The translations under genes and the position numbers were made by a program. Under the pieces are notes generated by a model that saw only the letters and a program-made list of their open reading frames with translations, did no database searches and was not told the origin of the DNA. Positions 1-11,213 of a stretch of 64,000 nt of DNA are shown in pieces; positions within the stretch are counted from its first letter, which is position 1; each line of letters starts with the position of its first letter. The DNA lies in assembly GCF_000237925.1 (NCBI RefSeq), contig NC_031502.1, positions 34,463,299 to 34,527,298 on the forward strand, given 5' to 3'. The stretch comes from Schistosoma mansoni. Lineage: Eukaryota; Platyhelminthes; Trematoda; Strigeidida; Schistosomatidae.

Positions 1-60
1 CGTGGATGCGCACTGCTGAAGAGTTCCACGATAGGACGAAACGGCCGTCCAGTGCTTCCA
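1..60 (+). ncRNA. Hammerhead ribozyme (SMα type), core intact
   Basis: All conserved hammerhead parts are visible. The CUGANGA box is CTGAAGA at 16-22, GAAAC is at 38-42, and the cleavage triplet GTC is at 47-49. Stem I pairs GCACTG (10-15) with CAGTGC (50-55), and outside a small internal loop GGA (4-6) with TCC (57-59). Stem II closes between GTTC and GGAC with one wobble pair. Stem III is the very short AC/GT helix around GGCC that is typical of schistosome hammerheads. The predicted cut is after base 49. Expected role: self-cleavage of the SINE transcript. Activity is inferred from motif integrity only. Confidence 0.8.
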
Positions 61-115
61 GGTTTTCCATGGTGGTCTAGCTTCAATTGACTCATGATTT
101 CAACTATGAAAATGA
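1..115 (+). mobile_element. SMα-like SINE, 3' part (cut by window edge)
   Basis: The window opens inside a short interspersed element. From base 1 it reads through a hammerhead ribozyme and then the family's conserved 3' segment (TCTAGCTTCAATTGACTCAT followed by TTTCAACTATGAAAA). The same segment ends the copies at 5406-5650 (+) and 8170-8345 (-), so the family assignment rests on three independent copies. The tRNA-like 5' part would lie upstream of the window. SMα-type SINEs of schistosomes are known to encode hammerhead ribozymes; the name is from memory of that family. Confidence 0.8.
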
Positions 116-1855
116 TACTTTCCATTCATTTTTTCCTCAAAAATTCTAAATGTAAGCAATTTTGTCTTGAGAATTTGTTTAAATAAACTTGAAATATCAT
201 CGATCACTACTTAAAATATCAACAAATCATATGATAATCAGATAACAAGTTATTAGATTAAAACTTAATATTATTATTACTATTGTTGTTTCCCTTAGTT
301 ACAATTTACTTGACAAAAAATATCACTAGTTATATGCTTCTATGTAGAAAAATATAAAGATGGATTTTCACATGGAAATTTCAAAATCATAATATTATGT
401 CAATTTATCTAATATTGAATGATTGTATTCTTAGAAAAAACTGTTTTACAAAATCTCGATCAATTTAGTTATCTTTCATGTATTTGTAGTAAATGAATAA
501 CCATTCTTTATGGTTTGTTTAAATTCACATATCATAAAAAGAATGTTTAGTGTTCATTAACTTAAGTTTTGATGCATCCAATTGTTAAAGGAAACTATTT
601 TTATTTAAGCTATGATAATGTCATAAATGAACAGAATATTAGGAATGATTAAAAGTTTTAAGCGATCTTCCTTATGGAATATTTGACTTGGAGAAATTGG
701 ATTAATAGTCTGAATTACAAACATAACATGTTAGTATTCATCAGATGTATTTCTAGGCTGAACAAGAAAATTGTGAAAAATTTACATGACTGTTTAATTA
801 ATAATGAGAATATTTCCTTGAAATAACTTTTTACTACCTTCTAGATCCTAATAATATTTGTCATTTTCAAGATTATGAAAATATTTCTTGAGATTTGTTG
901 AAAACAACTTTTCAGTTGTTTTGAAAAATTGAAATTCATTAATTTTCAATCTTATACACTTCAATCAACAGGATATTTTGTAAAACACAATAAGATAGTA
1001 CGTTAAAAAAGGAGTATACTAAGTCACTGTTCATTTTTTGATATTAAAGTGTTATTTTGTAGTTTATATCATTGACTAAACATAGTTAGACAAATATTGT
1101 AAACCATGAAACATTGAACACTAGATTAGATCTATTATAACATTCCTTAAAAGTACGTATTCATGATCCCACAAAAGATGGAGCGCTTAATCTTTAAACC
1201 ACAAACCTACAGTTCAATAATGTATGTGTATTATTTAGATATGTGGAGTCATTGGATGCTGTATCAATGATCTGAAGGTTAAATGTCAATTCCGATACAT
1301 CTACATAACTAATATTAGATAAATTGTGAATTGCACATCTCCACACAATTTAGGGATTAAAGCTTTATATTTTGTACAACTACACTCTCATTTTCCTACA
1401 TTTGTCTCGATAACAATAGTAATAAAATATCATATTCTGTCTAAATATAACTTTCAATTTATTTGTAGCCACTTCATTAGTAATTCATGATAAGTGAACC
1501 GCATCAGCGTATGTTTATGATACATTGTTGGAAAAATCAACGGATACATACAATGGTTTAAAACGTGCATATAAAGCCTTATTATTGAAAGTAGAATATT
1601 CATCAAATTTGTGTTTGTTAGAGTATGTTAAACAGGGTTTTAATGATCAATAGATGACATACGTGCAGTGAGTAAGGAATTCATTAGTAGTGCATACTAA
1701 TAAAAGATATTTATCAGGAAAAACCAGGTAAGGCTTTATTGACACAACATATTAAAATCAAAATTTTCTTCTTGTACAATTAAATATCCCGTACTTCAAC
1801 TTATTTTGAACCATTATTAATTTATCTTCACTTGGTATTATTTGTTTGAATCCTC
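116..1855. other. Intergenic AT-rich DNA, no gene seen
   Basis: About 1.7 kb of AT-rich sequence without a long open frame, recognisable protein motif or clear repeat. It may be 5' flank or intron of the Ly6-type gene, whose signal-peptide exon was not located. Confidence 0.5.
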
Positions 1856-1970
1856 CCATTGATGTTTAGGACTGCGATTGATAAGTCTCTTATCGGTATA
1901 TGTGCATGCTGTACGTATTGCCTCGATTATTATTAATTTATCAATCTATTGTTTTAAATTAAATGAACGA
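1856..1970 (+). repeat. Fragment of a dispersed repeat also present at 58025
   Basis: The stretch around TTTAGGACTGC, followed by CTCTTAT, ATATGTGCATGCTGTACG and ATTGCCTCGA, is closely matched at 58025-58110. There it runs on into a hammerhead-bearing repeat. Here only the leading part is recognisable, and the copy fades into AT-rich sequence. It is an old dispersed repeat of unknown class. Confidence 0.6.
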
Positions 1971-4900
1971 ATAGAGCGAAGAAAGTTTTTTCAATTAGTT
2001 TCTTATAATGGCTTTATATATATATATATATGATTTATAGCAATAATCATAGCTACACTCACCGACTAGTTGTATTGCGTAATGATTATATAATATCAGA
2101 GGGATTATAAAATAATATTGAGTAATTAGAAGAGAGAGGATTATAACAATCAAAGTAAATTGTTTCAAAAATTAAACTTTTGCTACATTCTATAATATGA
2201 AAAAGATCAAAATATTTTTCTGAATGGTCAGTATTATAGTAGTTATGTAAGAATCTAGATGTTGATGTTGAGACTATGTAAAAATACAAAAGTGGAAGAA
2301 ATCAGAAAATGGTCTGAATATTTTTGAAAGTGTTTAATCAACGTTTGGCAAGGTGGCGAGAGTTGTTGGACAAATGTCTTTTGGATACAAAGATTTGGTT
2401 TTTGAACATGGATTCCGATAGCTTGAGCAATATGCAATAAACGAACTCGTTAATCATGTGGCAAGTTTGATGGAATGTGGTGGATAACCTTAGAGACTTT
2501 ATTCAACTCAACTTGATGTCCTGTGCCCAACAACTAAGCGAGAATAGAACTCTTAATCATTTTTACTTGTCCTTTGTTCAACCAAAACGGATGCTGTTCT
2601 TCTATGTGATGACGGAATTCCCGTATTGTACGCCATACGTAACTGGCTCCACAGTAACAGTTGAGTAGTTAAATACATATAGATGTAGAGAATTCAGACA
2701 GTTTGTCTTTACTGATGATTTTCATTATCGAGCAGTTGCAGAAAACGGCATTCATTCAGGCCATAGTAAATGTTTTCTACACCACATTTCGTAACCTATG
2801 AAATACAATTTTCTCGGTAGCATCACTTTGAAAAGGTAATTTTAAGAATAGAACTTTCTTCAGAATGGTAGATACATTGGTCTCCTTTTCATGTCATTCA
2901 TCTGTTTGTTGATGGATTTCACTTGATAAATAAAGATATTAAAATGTCAATCAGAATTTAATGCAATAAAATGAATATATATTATAAAAAATGAGGGATG
3001 GTACAATTAAGTAATGTGTAGTTATTTATTCGATGATGATTTCTGTATGTTTTTTTTCAAATATAAGAAGTTAGGTTGTATAATGTATTTTACCAAGTGT
3101 TTTTTATAAATTGTATTAGTCAGAAATTTGAAACACTAGTTAACTTCATTCTGTCTGATAATGTAATGTAAACACTTTCCTTCAGAACAGAATAAGGAAC
3201 AAATTTCAAGGTTGCAAAACTTTGACTTTAATCATTGGATTTAAGTGAGTTCCCGTTTATTGTCAGTGTTTCAAGCTAAAGCTTGAAAGATTCTAATGTA
3301 TCCATGATCAAGGTATACTGATTTATATCAAAAAGACAACTTGAAGAGTTCTCAGTTTGAATGAACTTGATAAAACCTGTTTATGTTCAAGAACTATCCT
3401 GTTCATGTAAGCCTTCGATAGTTTTGTTGGGTCAACTTTTCAAACAAGCAGTATGGTCAAAAAAGTAGTTTTTTATCATTTGATTATTTTCGTACTGCAG
3501 TCATATCACTTTATATTGAATGTACCCACCAGAAGAATTTAATCCCTACTCATTTTGTATTAATGGTAGTAATCATGTAAATATAGGAGTTGAAATTCGA
3601 TGGGTTGGGAACCAGAAAATTATACTTTGATATCAGTGCTGAAATCAGTAGTTGCACGAAACTGTTCATCACAATTCCTTATAATTTCCTGTTGTCTAAT
3701 GACCCAATATCGGTTAGTAATCTATAAACATAGTAGAATGAATAAAATTCCATCTTAGTGATCATATTTGATTATGATAAGGAAATCTGATGGTTTTCGA
3801 AAATGTTTTATTTTAAGATAAAGATGACTTAATAACCCTAGAAACTCTTATGGAATTTTAAAAAATGTGGGCTAATATTAAAAGGTGTAGCGGTGCTTCC
3901 TGTCTCATCTTATCAGCCTTCAATGGATTCGTAAAACAAACAGCAGATCTTATTAGTACATTGAAAATATCTAACTTATCTTTTTTCTATTGACGATCTG
4001 CACAATTACTAAAAGAAATAATGTGTACACTACACATTGATTCTACTATAAAACTGACTTAGGCTTAAACCCGATGGGTAAAAATAGATTACGGTGACCT
4101 GAATAATTTGGGAATTTTTCTCATATTAACAACTATAAAACACTGCTAAAGCCGTTGTTAGATGCTGATCTCAGATGGTATATACTGTTTTAGTTTAACA
4201 AGTAAACTTTAAAATGACTATAATAGGGCTCACTAAACTAACACGATTTACCTATCTACCATAAAAGGTGTGTTCTTTATATTCCTTAAATATGTTTGTT
4301 ATCAAACAACGAGCTAATAACCTGTTTATCCAAGATACCACAATCAATAAATAGTATTTTTCCTCCTAGATTTTTTGTTCAACAAAACACTTTTGTGCTA
4401 TATAGAAGTTACAGTGACCCGAATTCTGACATATGAAATTTCTCAGTAATTTTTTTCGTTCACTGTTAGGTGGTTGAAGGTGATCGACTAAAACCTTAGA
4501 CTTAGGTTTGATGCTAATTAACCTCGTTAGCAAGGCGTACCCGCAGTCTTGAGGGAATCGGTATTCTCCAGTGGCCTGGAACCCTCATAACCCAGTTTCA
4601 TAGTTTGAGACATAATTACTAAGCTATTCGAGCTATAATTGACCTCTAATAAGAATGAAAAATTTACGTTGGCTGATCAATGATTTGTGGCTGATCTCAC
4701 ATATATATATATCTACCCCCAAGTGCTGATCAACTTTTGTCTATCAAATTATGACGTAATATATGACCATTTGTTGAAACATATGATCTTCATTAATCAT
4801 TTGCACTTTACCGCCTAATTATAATCTTTCGATAAAAGTTGTATCATTTTCTAGAAACTCACTATTTAGATAAATCATCTCATTTTTAATAACCACCCAA

Positions 4901-5267
4901 AGTTCAGAAAATATAAATTCTCGATTTTTTTTTAAAAAAAAAGAAACTTTGGATAAAAACATATCCCACTGAAAAAATGAAGTTTTAGTTATAAAAATAG
5001 AAAAACTTTTTTATTTGAAATGATTTTCCCTTCTTAATAAGTTTCAAATATCATTGAAATTATTAGTTGATATTTAAAAATTTTCTTGTTTTACATTTCT
5101 CCCCTATTAGTTCTCTGGTTACTCCGAATAACTAAAAAGGAGAATTAATTTTTTATTTTATTTTGATATTGTGAATGATAAATCTATCAAATGAAAAAAG
5201 TTTTGTTTAAATGTTTAGTAATTTAAAATTTTAAATTATTTGATTTAATTTATTTAAAAATGTTATA
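1971..5267. other. Intergenic AT-rich DNA with short (TA)n runs
   Basis: No exon with supporting splice sites or family motif was found. (TA)n runs occur near 2016 and 4702. Small open frames here (for example at 2086-2289, 2255-2437 and 2477-2668) have no recognisable content and look like chance. A signal-peptide exon for the Ly6-type gene could be hidden here but cannot be singled out. Confidence 0.45.
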
Positions 5268-5405
5268 TAGTTGAGATCATGAATCAATTGAAGCTAGACC
5301 ACTATGGTAAACCTGGAAGCATTGGATGGCCGTCTCATCCTACTGTGGGACTCCTCAGCAGTGCGTATCCACGATCCCGCCTCGCGAGATTCAACTTCGT
5401 GGATT
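5268..5405 (-). mobile_element. SMα-like SINE copy, inverted partner of the next one
   Basis: Read on the minus strand, this contains the hammerhead region and the 3' segment of the SMα-like SINE. It lies head-to-head with the plus-strand copy that follows. The outer ends match as an inverted repeat: bases 5268-5301 are nearly the exact reverse complement of 5588-5621. Its ribozyme core is altered: GAAAC has become GAGAC and the cleavage triplet GTC has become ATC. Self-cleavage is therefore not expected from this copy, although CTGAGGA is retained. Confidence 0.75.
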
Positions 5406-5650
5406 GATTGAAGCTCGACATTAACATCGTTGGATGTCGGCTCAGTAGTCTAACGTTTAAGTGCTCGTGCACGAGACTGATAGGTCCTAAGTTGGAATCT
5501 CGCGGGACAGGATCGTGGATGCGCACTGCTGAGGAGTCACACAACAGGACGAAACGTCCGTCCAGTGCTTCCAGATTTTCCGTGGTGGTTTAGCTTCAAT
5601 TGATTCATGATCTCAACTATATAAATTACTAAAATCTCCACAAAATCCCC
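5406..5650 (+). mobile_element. SMα-like tRNA-derived SINE, near full length
   Basis: A near-complete copy. It has a tRNA-like head with an A-box-like stretch (TCGGCTCAGTAGTC, 5437-5450) and a B-box-like stretch (GTTGGAATC, 5491-5499, 8 of 9 to the pol III consensus GWTCRANNC). A hammerhead ribozyme follows at 5515-5575, then the conserved 3' segment ending near ACTAAAATCTCCACAAAA. The internal promoter layout indicates RNA polymerase III transcription. It sits in the 5' flank or first intron of the Ly6-type gene. Confidence 0.78.
5515..5575 (+). ncRNA. Hammerhead ribozyme (SMα type), core intact
   Basis: CTGAGGA (5529-5535) and GAAAC (5551-5555) form the core, and GTC (5560-5562) is the predicted cleavage triplet. 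Stem I pairs GCACTG (5523-5528) with CAGTGC (5563-5568), extended by GGA/TCC outside an internal loop. Stem II pairs GTC with GAC, with a longer loop than in the copy at 1-60. Stem III is ACG...CGT. Every invariant core residue is present, so self-cleavage is plausible; the short stem II may weaken it. Confidence 0.78.
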
Positions 5651-6761
5651 TTCTTATTTAAAAATGGCTGAAATTAAAATGACTATGGCTGTTTTCTTTC
5701 GTTCTAACGCTAAAGTTTTGTGAGTGTTACCGAAATATGCATGCAGTTTATCTAGTTGATCATTTTTTTCACCCAACATATAGCATGCTGAGAAGTAAGT
5801 TGCCTTTTGCTGTAACCATGTTCCAAATTCAATCTAAACTAATGATAACATAATTACCACATCTTATTGTTATTAAAAATGAAATCATTGTAGAAAATGT
5901 TAGATTTTATATCCGTTTTAAAGCAATATTAACCGATTATATCATCTTTAGAATTATCAGTATTATTAGATGATATGTTTGAGAAGTACAAAGTAAGATG
6001 TGAAAAACTACTCATTAATGCGCAAGCCAATGTGAGTAACAAATTTAAACTACATTTGTTTCAATATTATTCACTGAAAACTCAGTTTAAATTTGTGTGG
6101 GTCATTACGATTAAAAACGTATCTTACTGTGAATAAATGCAAAAAACGAAATTGTAAATGGATACATCATTAACTTATTATTGTAGGCAGTAATAAGCTT
6201 TATGGATTTTTTTAGATCAAATGGACTAACTCAATGCTTTTACATCCCTGTTACCAATGGCCGGAATTTCTATTCTATAACTGACTTGAGATACTAAAAG
6301 CCCTTTTATAAAGATAGGTATGGTGATGCGATCATTTCAGTATGCTTACATTACATTATCATGCTAAACTTAAACTCGAAATACTCGTAAGTTCATTGCT
6401 TAAGAAAAAAACAACATCGCAGTTTCTTAGAAATAAAATATGCAGCAAATGTAGCATGATTATGTAGATTATTGCGTACGCCTCTTAGATGGTATTTCTC
6501 AAGTAATTAAATTGACATTATACTTTTCAAATCATTAATCTGAACTCCTGACATGTACAATCGAATTTATCTTATAACTAGTTTATGGAAAAATTACTTA
6601 ATAAACTCAAATTTGAACTGTTCCTATCTGTAATTTATTTTTTATTAGCCTACTCATAAGTAACTTGCAAAAATAGCTTAAATATTTTCATACTTGAAAA
6701 ATAAAGTGATCATGCCTTATATTGAATCAAAATGTTTTCCCCTACTTTTATGATTTTCTAG

Positions 6762-9700
6762 ACGCTCATCCTGGTTGTTACATTTGCAATGAATGCGCAA
6801 ACCCTTTCAGCTCGCAAGCGGCAGGAGTATCACTAAGTACAGAATGCCGTTTTTGTAAGGTATGTTAATAAGTAAATCTTTTATTAAAATGATCATTACG
6901 TATTTGTAATAATGAAGACTCTGTAAAACCTTACTAACTATTAGGTTTCTCGTTTTCAATTATTTGAAAAGAATTCAGGCTTAATGAAATCTTGATTAAT
7001 TTTAATCAACATAATTAAATCACTTTGTTAACTTTATTCAAATGAATCAGTAACAGAAAAGAAAAAAGGGTCAGAATCAATGAATTTATTTATTGGGACA
7101 TATAAATATTGGCACAAGGAGGCACCAGATATATATGCGCCAGACAAAAAATTTTCATTTCATTTAATTGTGTGAGGGCTATGATACTACCCGGGTGCCC
7201 AGACCTAATCAAGTGGTTTCCTTAGATGGCCACACCCGGAGCCTTCGACCTAAAGGTCTGATCCACAAGGTAGTTGGGCAGCGTCAAGAGATGCAGTCCC
7301 ATGGTAGCCGGTGACCAACGATTGGTCCACACGCCATTTGTCCCTTCAGGATCCTGGAGTCCATGTGCACCATTGGTTTGAAATCAGGGTTTTCCAACTC
7401 TTTTAGGTGGACCATCTGTGTCCACCAACCCGGTTAAATCGCCAAACATTCGCTTTTCTTCCTCTCACTTTTGTAAACAACATCCCCGCCACGAGAAGGC
7501 AGTGAGTATGACTTCCCTGGCAGTGGCTGTATACGCGTGGCCATATGAGAGCATTTCGTGAGCGGATTCTCCTCACCCTCGGCCATACCAGGGTATTTGG
7601 GGGCAGAATTAACGAATAAAAATACATGATTGTCTACTTTATTAGCTATTTCGTTTTGTTTACAAAAATTCAACTCAAAATGATTGTAAACATTTTATAA
7701 AAAGATTTCACTACCAATCATTATAAAATATAATAGCTTAAGAGATCATCGATATTATTCATAATACAAGATCGAGAAATGTACAAAGATAAATATCTTA
7801 AATTGTTGATAAGTTGTTAATTGAACGCTATACTCGGATCCTAAGCTATTCTCGTAACCTTCAAGCTAGAAACTACATAGAGACTTGAACATGAGAGAAA
7901 AGGCTCAAAATATGCGAGAAGCACTTTACTCCAAAGTTTCATTTATGTACAGAAAATATAGGATTTTTATAGTATTTTAGAAGTACTTGGGTTTTCCTGA
8001 AAATTCTAGAATGCTACTCAACATAGTAGCAGTGTAGTAATCAGCCAATCAGAAACTCCACATGTGACTTTTCATTTTCGTGATGTTTCTAGCAAAACTT
8101 CTAGTCAAACTCTGATTGGATAAAATGCTTCTTAATGTTTTCAGAAGGGGTTTTTGTGGAGATTTAGTGTTTTCATAGTTGAAAGCGTGAGTCGATTGAA
8201 GCTAGACCACCAGGGAAAACCTGGAAGCACTGGACGGCCGTTTCGTCTTATTGTGGGACTCTTCAGCAGTGCACATCCATGACCTCGACCACGACCTGTG
8301 CTTGCCATGTCTGTTGCAAGAAATTTTCAGGATCGCCCCAACAATTGTATTATAGCTAACTTTTCTATAAATTTATAGATTTATACATTATTTCTTTGAT
8401 GAATCTATTAATCTAGATGAATGAATAAAGTCATTTTGGTAACTTTAGTTTTTTATAAAACTTCTATAACTCAACTTTGTTGTATTAACACAATTCATGA
8501 CAAATTGTTTTTTCTTAGAATAAAAACAATTTGTAGTTTCAATTAAAAAAGAATTTAAATATAGTATATGACTACATTTACAATGTCTCAGTTATAATCA
8601 ACCATTATAGATCTAATACATTTCATAAATTTTGTATAAGAAGTTACAAAACTCTATACATTTTGTTGGATCAGTATGCAGGGCTCTTATAATTTCAGAC
8701 AATCGAAAGAAAATTTAAGCTTATACCAAATTGTTATGTCTTGATCAAGGTCGTCGCTAATTTGTTATGACCTTACAAATTAAACAAGAACGTAACTCGC
8801 GTGAACTATCCACCAATAGAATACGACTTCTCCGACCTTAACACGGTGACAATCAAGGACGTCCAATCAGTATGAGTAACCTCGCGTCCTTATTGGTCCT
8901 TAATCCGCCTAGCCCGTCCACTTGAGTCCAGAACACCAATAGCAGCTTCTGCTATGCGAATCGTTTATTTCAAACATACTTTGTTTATATACTAGACAGG
9001 CAGACCACGTCACACCATAAAATAAAAAGTAATATTGTACAAAATCAAGCCAAATGTGACTGGGAGCGTAGGAGACAATAATCAATAAACTGAGTATAAC
9101 TTAGGAACAGTAAATCATATAATAATCAATAGGTCAAAATGAAGCTTGTAATAAGGTGAATATAGATATAGATAATCTAGTTACTGAATAGTTATACAAT
9201 AAGAATATATAAACAATAATAGTCCACTATTAGGTCCTGGGAGTTACCCATACTTATGTCTTCGCTAGGATATAACACAAATAATCTGAATTATGTTATT
9301 GATCAAATTACTGAAGTCATTATTCTATAAATATGATCTGTAGACTACGTTATCAATGCAATGCATTCATTCTCCATTGTTTCAGTTAAGTGAGTATTGG
9401 GGAACGGGGAATAAAAAATGAATTTATTATTGGTAACTATAAATTATTCTATAATTTCTTTGAACACTCAGAAATAATGAGATGATGATAAATATTACTT
9501 CACTATAGTTTATTGGCTATTATGCCACATCTATAATTAGCTGTATTATAGTGTATGCTACTGGTATCGATAGAAATAAGTAATATGTATCATTATTTGA
9601 AAGTGAAATACCTGGAGGCAGAAGGTTAAGAAGATCGAAGAGAAGAGAATGTGAACAGAGAATGAATAATGTGGAGACGAAAGAACAATAAAGTCCGATA

Positions 9701-11213
9701 CGATTGGCTGACATTTTGCAAATGAAGTATTCATTGTATGGTTCTCAGATTTTACTAAGAGATTCTGTAATGTTGTGCTAAAATACATTTGGTTATATCC
9801 GCCTGCTTTCTCGTTCAGTACAGTATGCTTAAATTTTATAAGCATAAGATTTACTGGGAAACTCATTTATTGGTATTGAAATTCGGTACAAATTATTATC
9901 CTCATTAGTTTTAACCGTCTAGAAACAGTTAACAACTCGATATATTTGCGTATATTTATTGCTTATTCATAAATAAGACCTACTGTAATAAGTTTGTAAC
10001 AAATAAATAAGGTAAATACAAAGTATCAATGAGTAATCACAAACTTTTTTTGAATAACGTAAAGTAAATCCTTCATCAAAACTGAATTGGCGAGACTATA
10101 ATTTATGGACGAGCCAATCAAATTTGGGATAACAGATCTTGGATTTTGACGCGAAATTCATTCATCCATTTGGTTAAGGGTGTTTTGGGATTTTAGCTGA
10201 TGTTAGTTCGTGAAAACTTTAAATCGAATTGCTAACCCTAATCATCAACCGTAAATTATAATCCTTATTCTTCATGCAGGTTTATAACTCTTATTTAGGC
10301 CTAGTGAGTAGGTGGAGACTCTCAAGGCCACTTTAACTTCGCTCAAATTTCGTCCATAAATTATAGTCTCACCACTGAATTCAGTAATTTTAAGATTATC
10401 ACCAATTATTACTAGCTTATGAGCTTAAGTTTAAAGCATTAAGTTATTCAAAGAAACATACTGACAGAGAATTAGAGTATAGAAAGATTTTGATGTGGGT
10501 TTGTTCTCTGAGCTGGATGGTTTGGTTCAGAAGGACGATGANNNNNNNNNNNNNNNNNNNNNNNNNNNNNNNNNNNNNNNNNNNNNNNNNNNNNNNNNNN
10601 NNNNNNNNNNNNNNNNNNNNNNNNNNNNNNNNNNNNNNNNNNNNNNNNNNNNNNNNNNNNNNNNNNNNNNNNNNNNNNNNNNNNNNNNNNNNNNNNNNNN
10701 NNNNNNNNNNNNNNNNNNNNNNNNNNNNNNNNNNNNNNNNNCAGCTCAGAGAACAAACCCACATCAAAATCACCCACCTGAGCTACAAATCTTCGCCACC
10801 ATCTCGAATATAGAAAGAGTTAACAATTAATGTTGTGATCACATTTCAGATAAAAAAACTACTTTCAAATAGTAATGCACGTACAATTTTAGAGGCGACC
10901 GACTATTACAATATGTTTGTTTTTTTTTGAGTAGTATTATGTCAAATATTTCAATGTATAATGATTTGCTTTCTTATTTTCTTTTTACATAAAGACTACA
11001 TTTACTTATGGTAAGAATATGATGACAGTAAGTATTGCGAAATCATGTGGTCAAATGAATGAAACATGTATAAATAGATACATTGCTTGGTATAATACAA
11101 CAACGGAAGAAAGTTGTTGTATGAATGATTTATGCAATGCATCTAATATTAAATTGTTAAAGCCAATAGTTTGTCTTTTCATATCTGGTTTAGTCATCTT
11201 ATTAACTTGTTAA
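6762..11213 (+). CDS. Ly6/CD59-like (three-finger) GPI-anchored surface protein, last two exons
   Basis: Two exons are supported: 6762-6859 (acceptor TTTTCTAG, donor AAG/GTATGT) and 10995-11213 (acceptor ACATAAAG, stop TAA). They join in phase. The visible ~104 residues hold ten cysteines in the Ly6/uPAR arrangement: CYICNEC near the start, TECRFC, single cysteines in KSCG and ETC, then the hallmark CCMNDLCN. A hydrophobic tail (IVCLFISGLVILL) follows and suggests removal with GPI attachment near the Asn/Ser residues after the last cysteine. Asn-Xaa-Thr/Ser sites (NET, NTT, NAS) suggest glycosylation. Schistosomes have a family of such tegument proteins related to CD59; complement inhibition is not established for the family. 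The 6762 exon begins mid-codon, so an upstream exon with the signal peptide must exist; I could not place it. The 4.1-kb intron holds a retroposon, a SINE, a MITE and an assembly gap. Confidence 0.85.
7080..7604 (-). mobile_element. ~0.5-kb non-LTR retroposon (SINE-like), copy A
   Basis: This is one of five copies of the same sequence in the window (others near 17455, 31655, 58154 and 60228). Minus-strand landmarks shared with the others are a CCTGGTATGGCCGAG head, a middle reading TTAACCGGGTTGGTGGACAC, and an end reading CCTCCTTGTGCCAATATTTAT before an AAATAAATA tail. The flanks CAGAATCAATGAAT and CAGAATTAACGAAT look like a diverged 14-bp target-site duplication. No conserved reading frame exists across copies, so open frames here are incidental. 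It lies in the Ly6 intron. Confidence 0.75.
7605..8169. other. Intronic sequence without recognisable feature
   Basis: AT-rich intron of the Ly6-type gene, between a retroposon and a SINE. No motif was recognised. Confidence 0.5.
8170..8345 (-). mobile_element. SMα-like SINE copy
   Basis: On the minus strand this carries the ribozyme and the SINE 3' segment, ending in TTTCAACTATGAAAACACTAAATCTCC, which matches the copy at 5406-5650. The 5' part is not clearly tRNA-like here, so this copy may be 5'-truncated or a variant. It is in the Ly6 intron, antisense to the gene. Confidence 0.75.
8218..8278 (-). ncRNA. Hammerhead ribozyme (SMα type), core intact
   Basis: Read on the minus strand: CTGAAGA (plus positions 8266-8260), GAAAC (8244-8240) and cleavage triplet GTC (8235-8233). 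Stem I pairs GCACTG with CAGTGC and GGA with TCC. Stem II pairs GTC with GAC around CCACAATAA. Stem III is AC/GT around GGCC. All invariant core residues are present. Confidence 0.78.
8346..10088. other. Intronic AT-rich sequence, nothing recognised
   Basis: Continuation of the Ly6 intron. Two overlapping minus-strand open frames near 9520-9866 show no family motif or codon pattern and are probably chance. Confidence 0.45.
10089..10373 (+). mobile_element. 285-bp MITE with 24-bp terminal inverted repeats, copy 1
   Basis: The ends are 24-bp inverted repeats. The left end is GGCGAGACTATAATTTATGG plus ACGA (10089-10112), and the right end (10350-10373) is its reverse complement with one mismatch. 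Both sides carry the 8-bp target duplication ACTGAATT (10081-10088 and 10374-10381). Short length, clean inverted repeats and an 8-bp duplication mark a non-autonomous DNA transposon. An 8-bp duplication fits hAT or Merlin, but the ends alone do not decide. A second, older copy is at 11613-11903. Confidence 0.88.
10486..10771. repeat. Perfect 30-bp inverted arms around a 200-N assembly gap
   Basis: Bases 10486-10515 (GATTTTGATGTGGGTTTGTT onward) are the exact reverse complement of 10742-10771. Between them are 26 readable bases (GGATGGTTTGGTTCAGAAGG onward) and N at 10542-10741, exactly 200, which is a typical placeholder length. The gap therefore falls inside a palindrome or fold-back, or the assembler joined two copies of one sequence in opposite orientation. 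Open frames called across the N run are artefacts. Confidence 0.85.

Noticed and set aside
5335-5593. Open frames on both strands near 5335-5593
   Set aside because: They lie inside the SMα-like SINE pair and its ribozymes, which are non-coding.
10444-10830. Four long open frames crossing the N run
   Set aside because: They exist only because undefined bases contain no stop; the real sequence is unknown.
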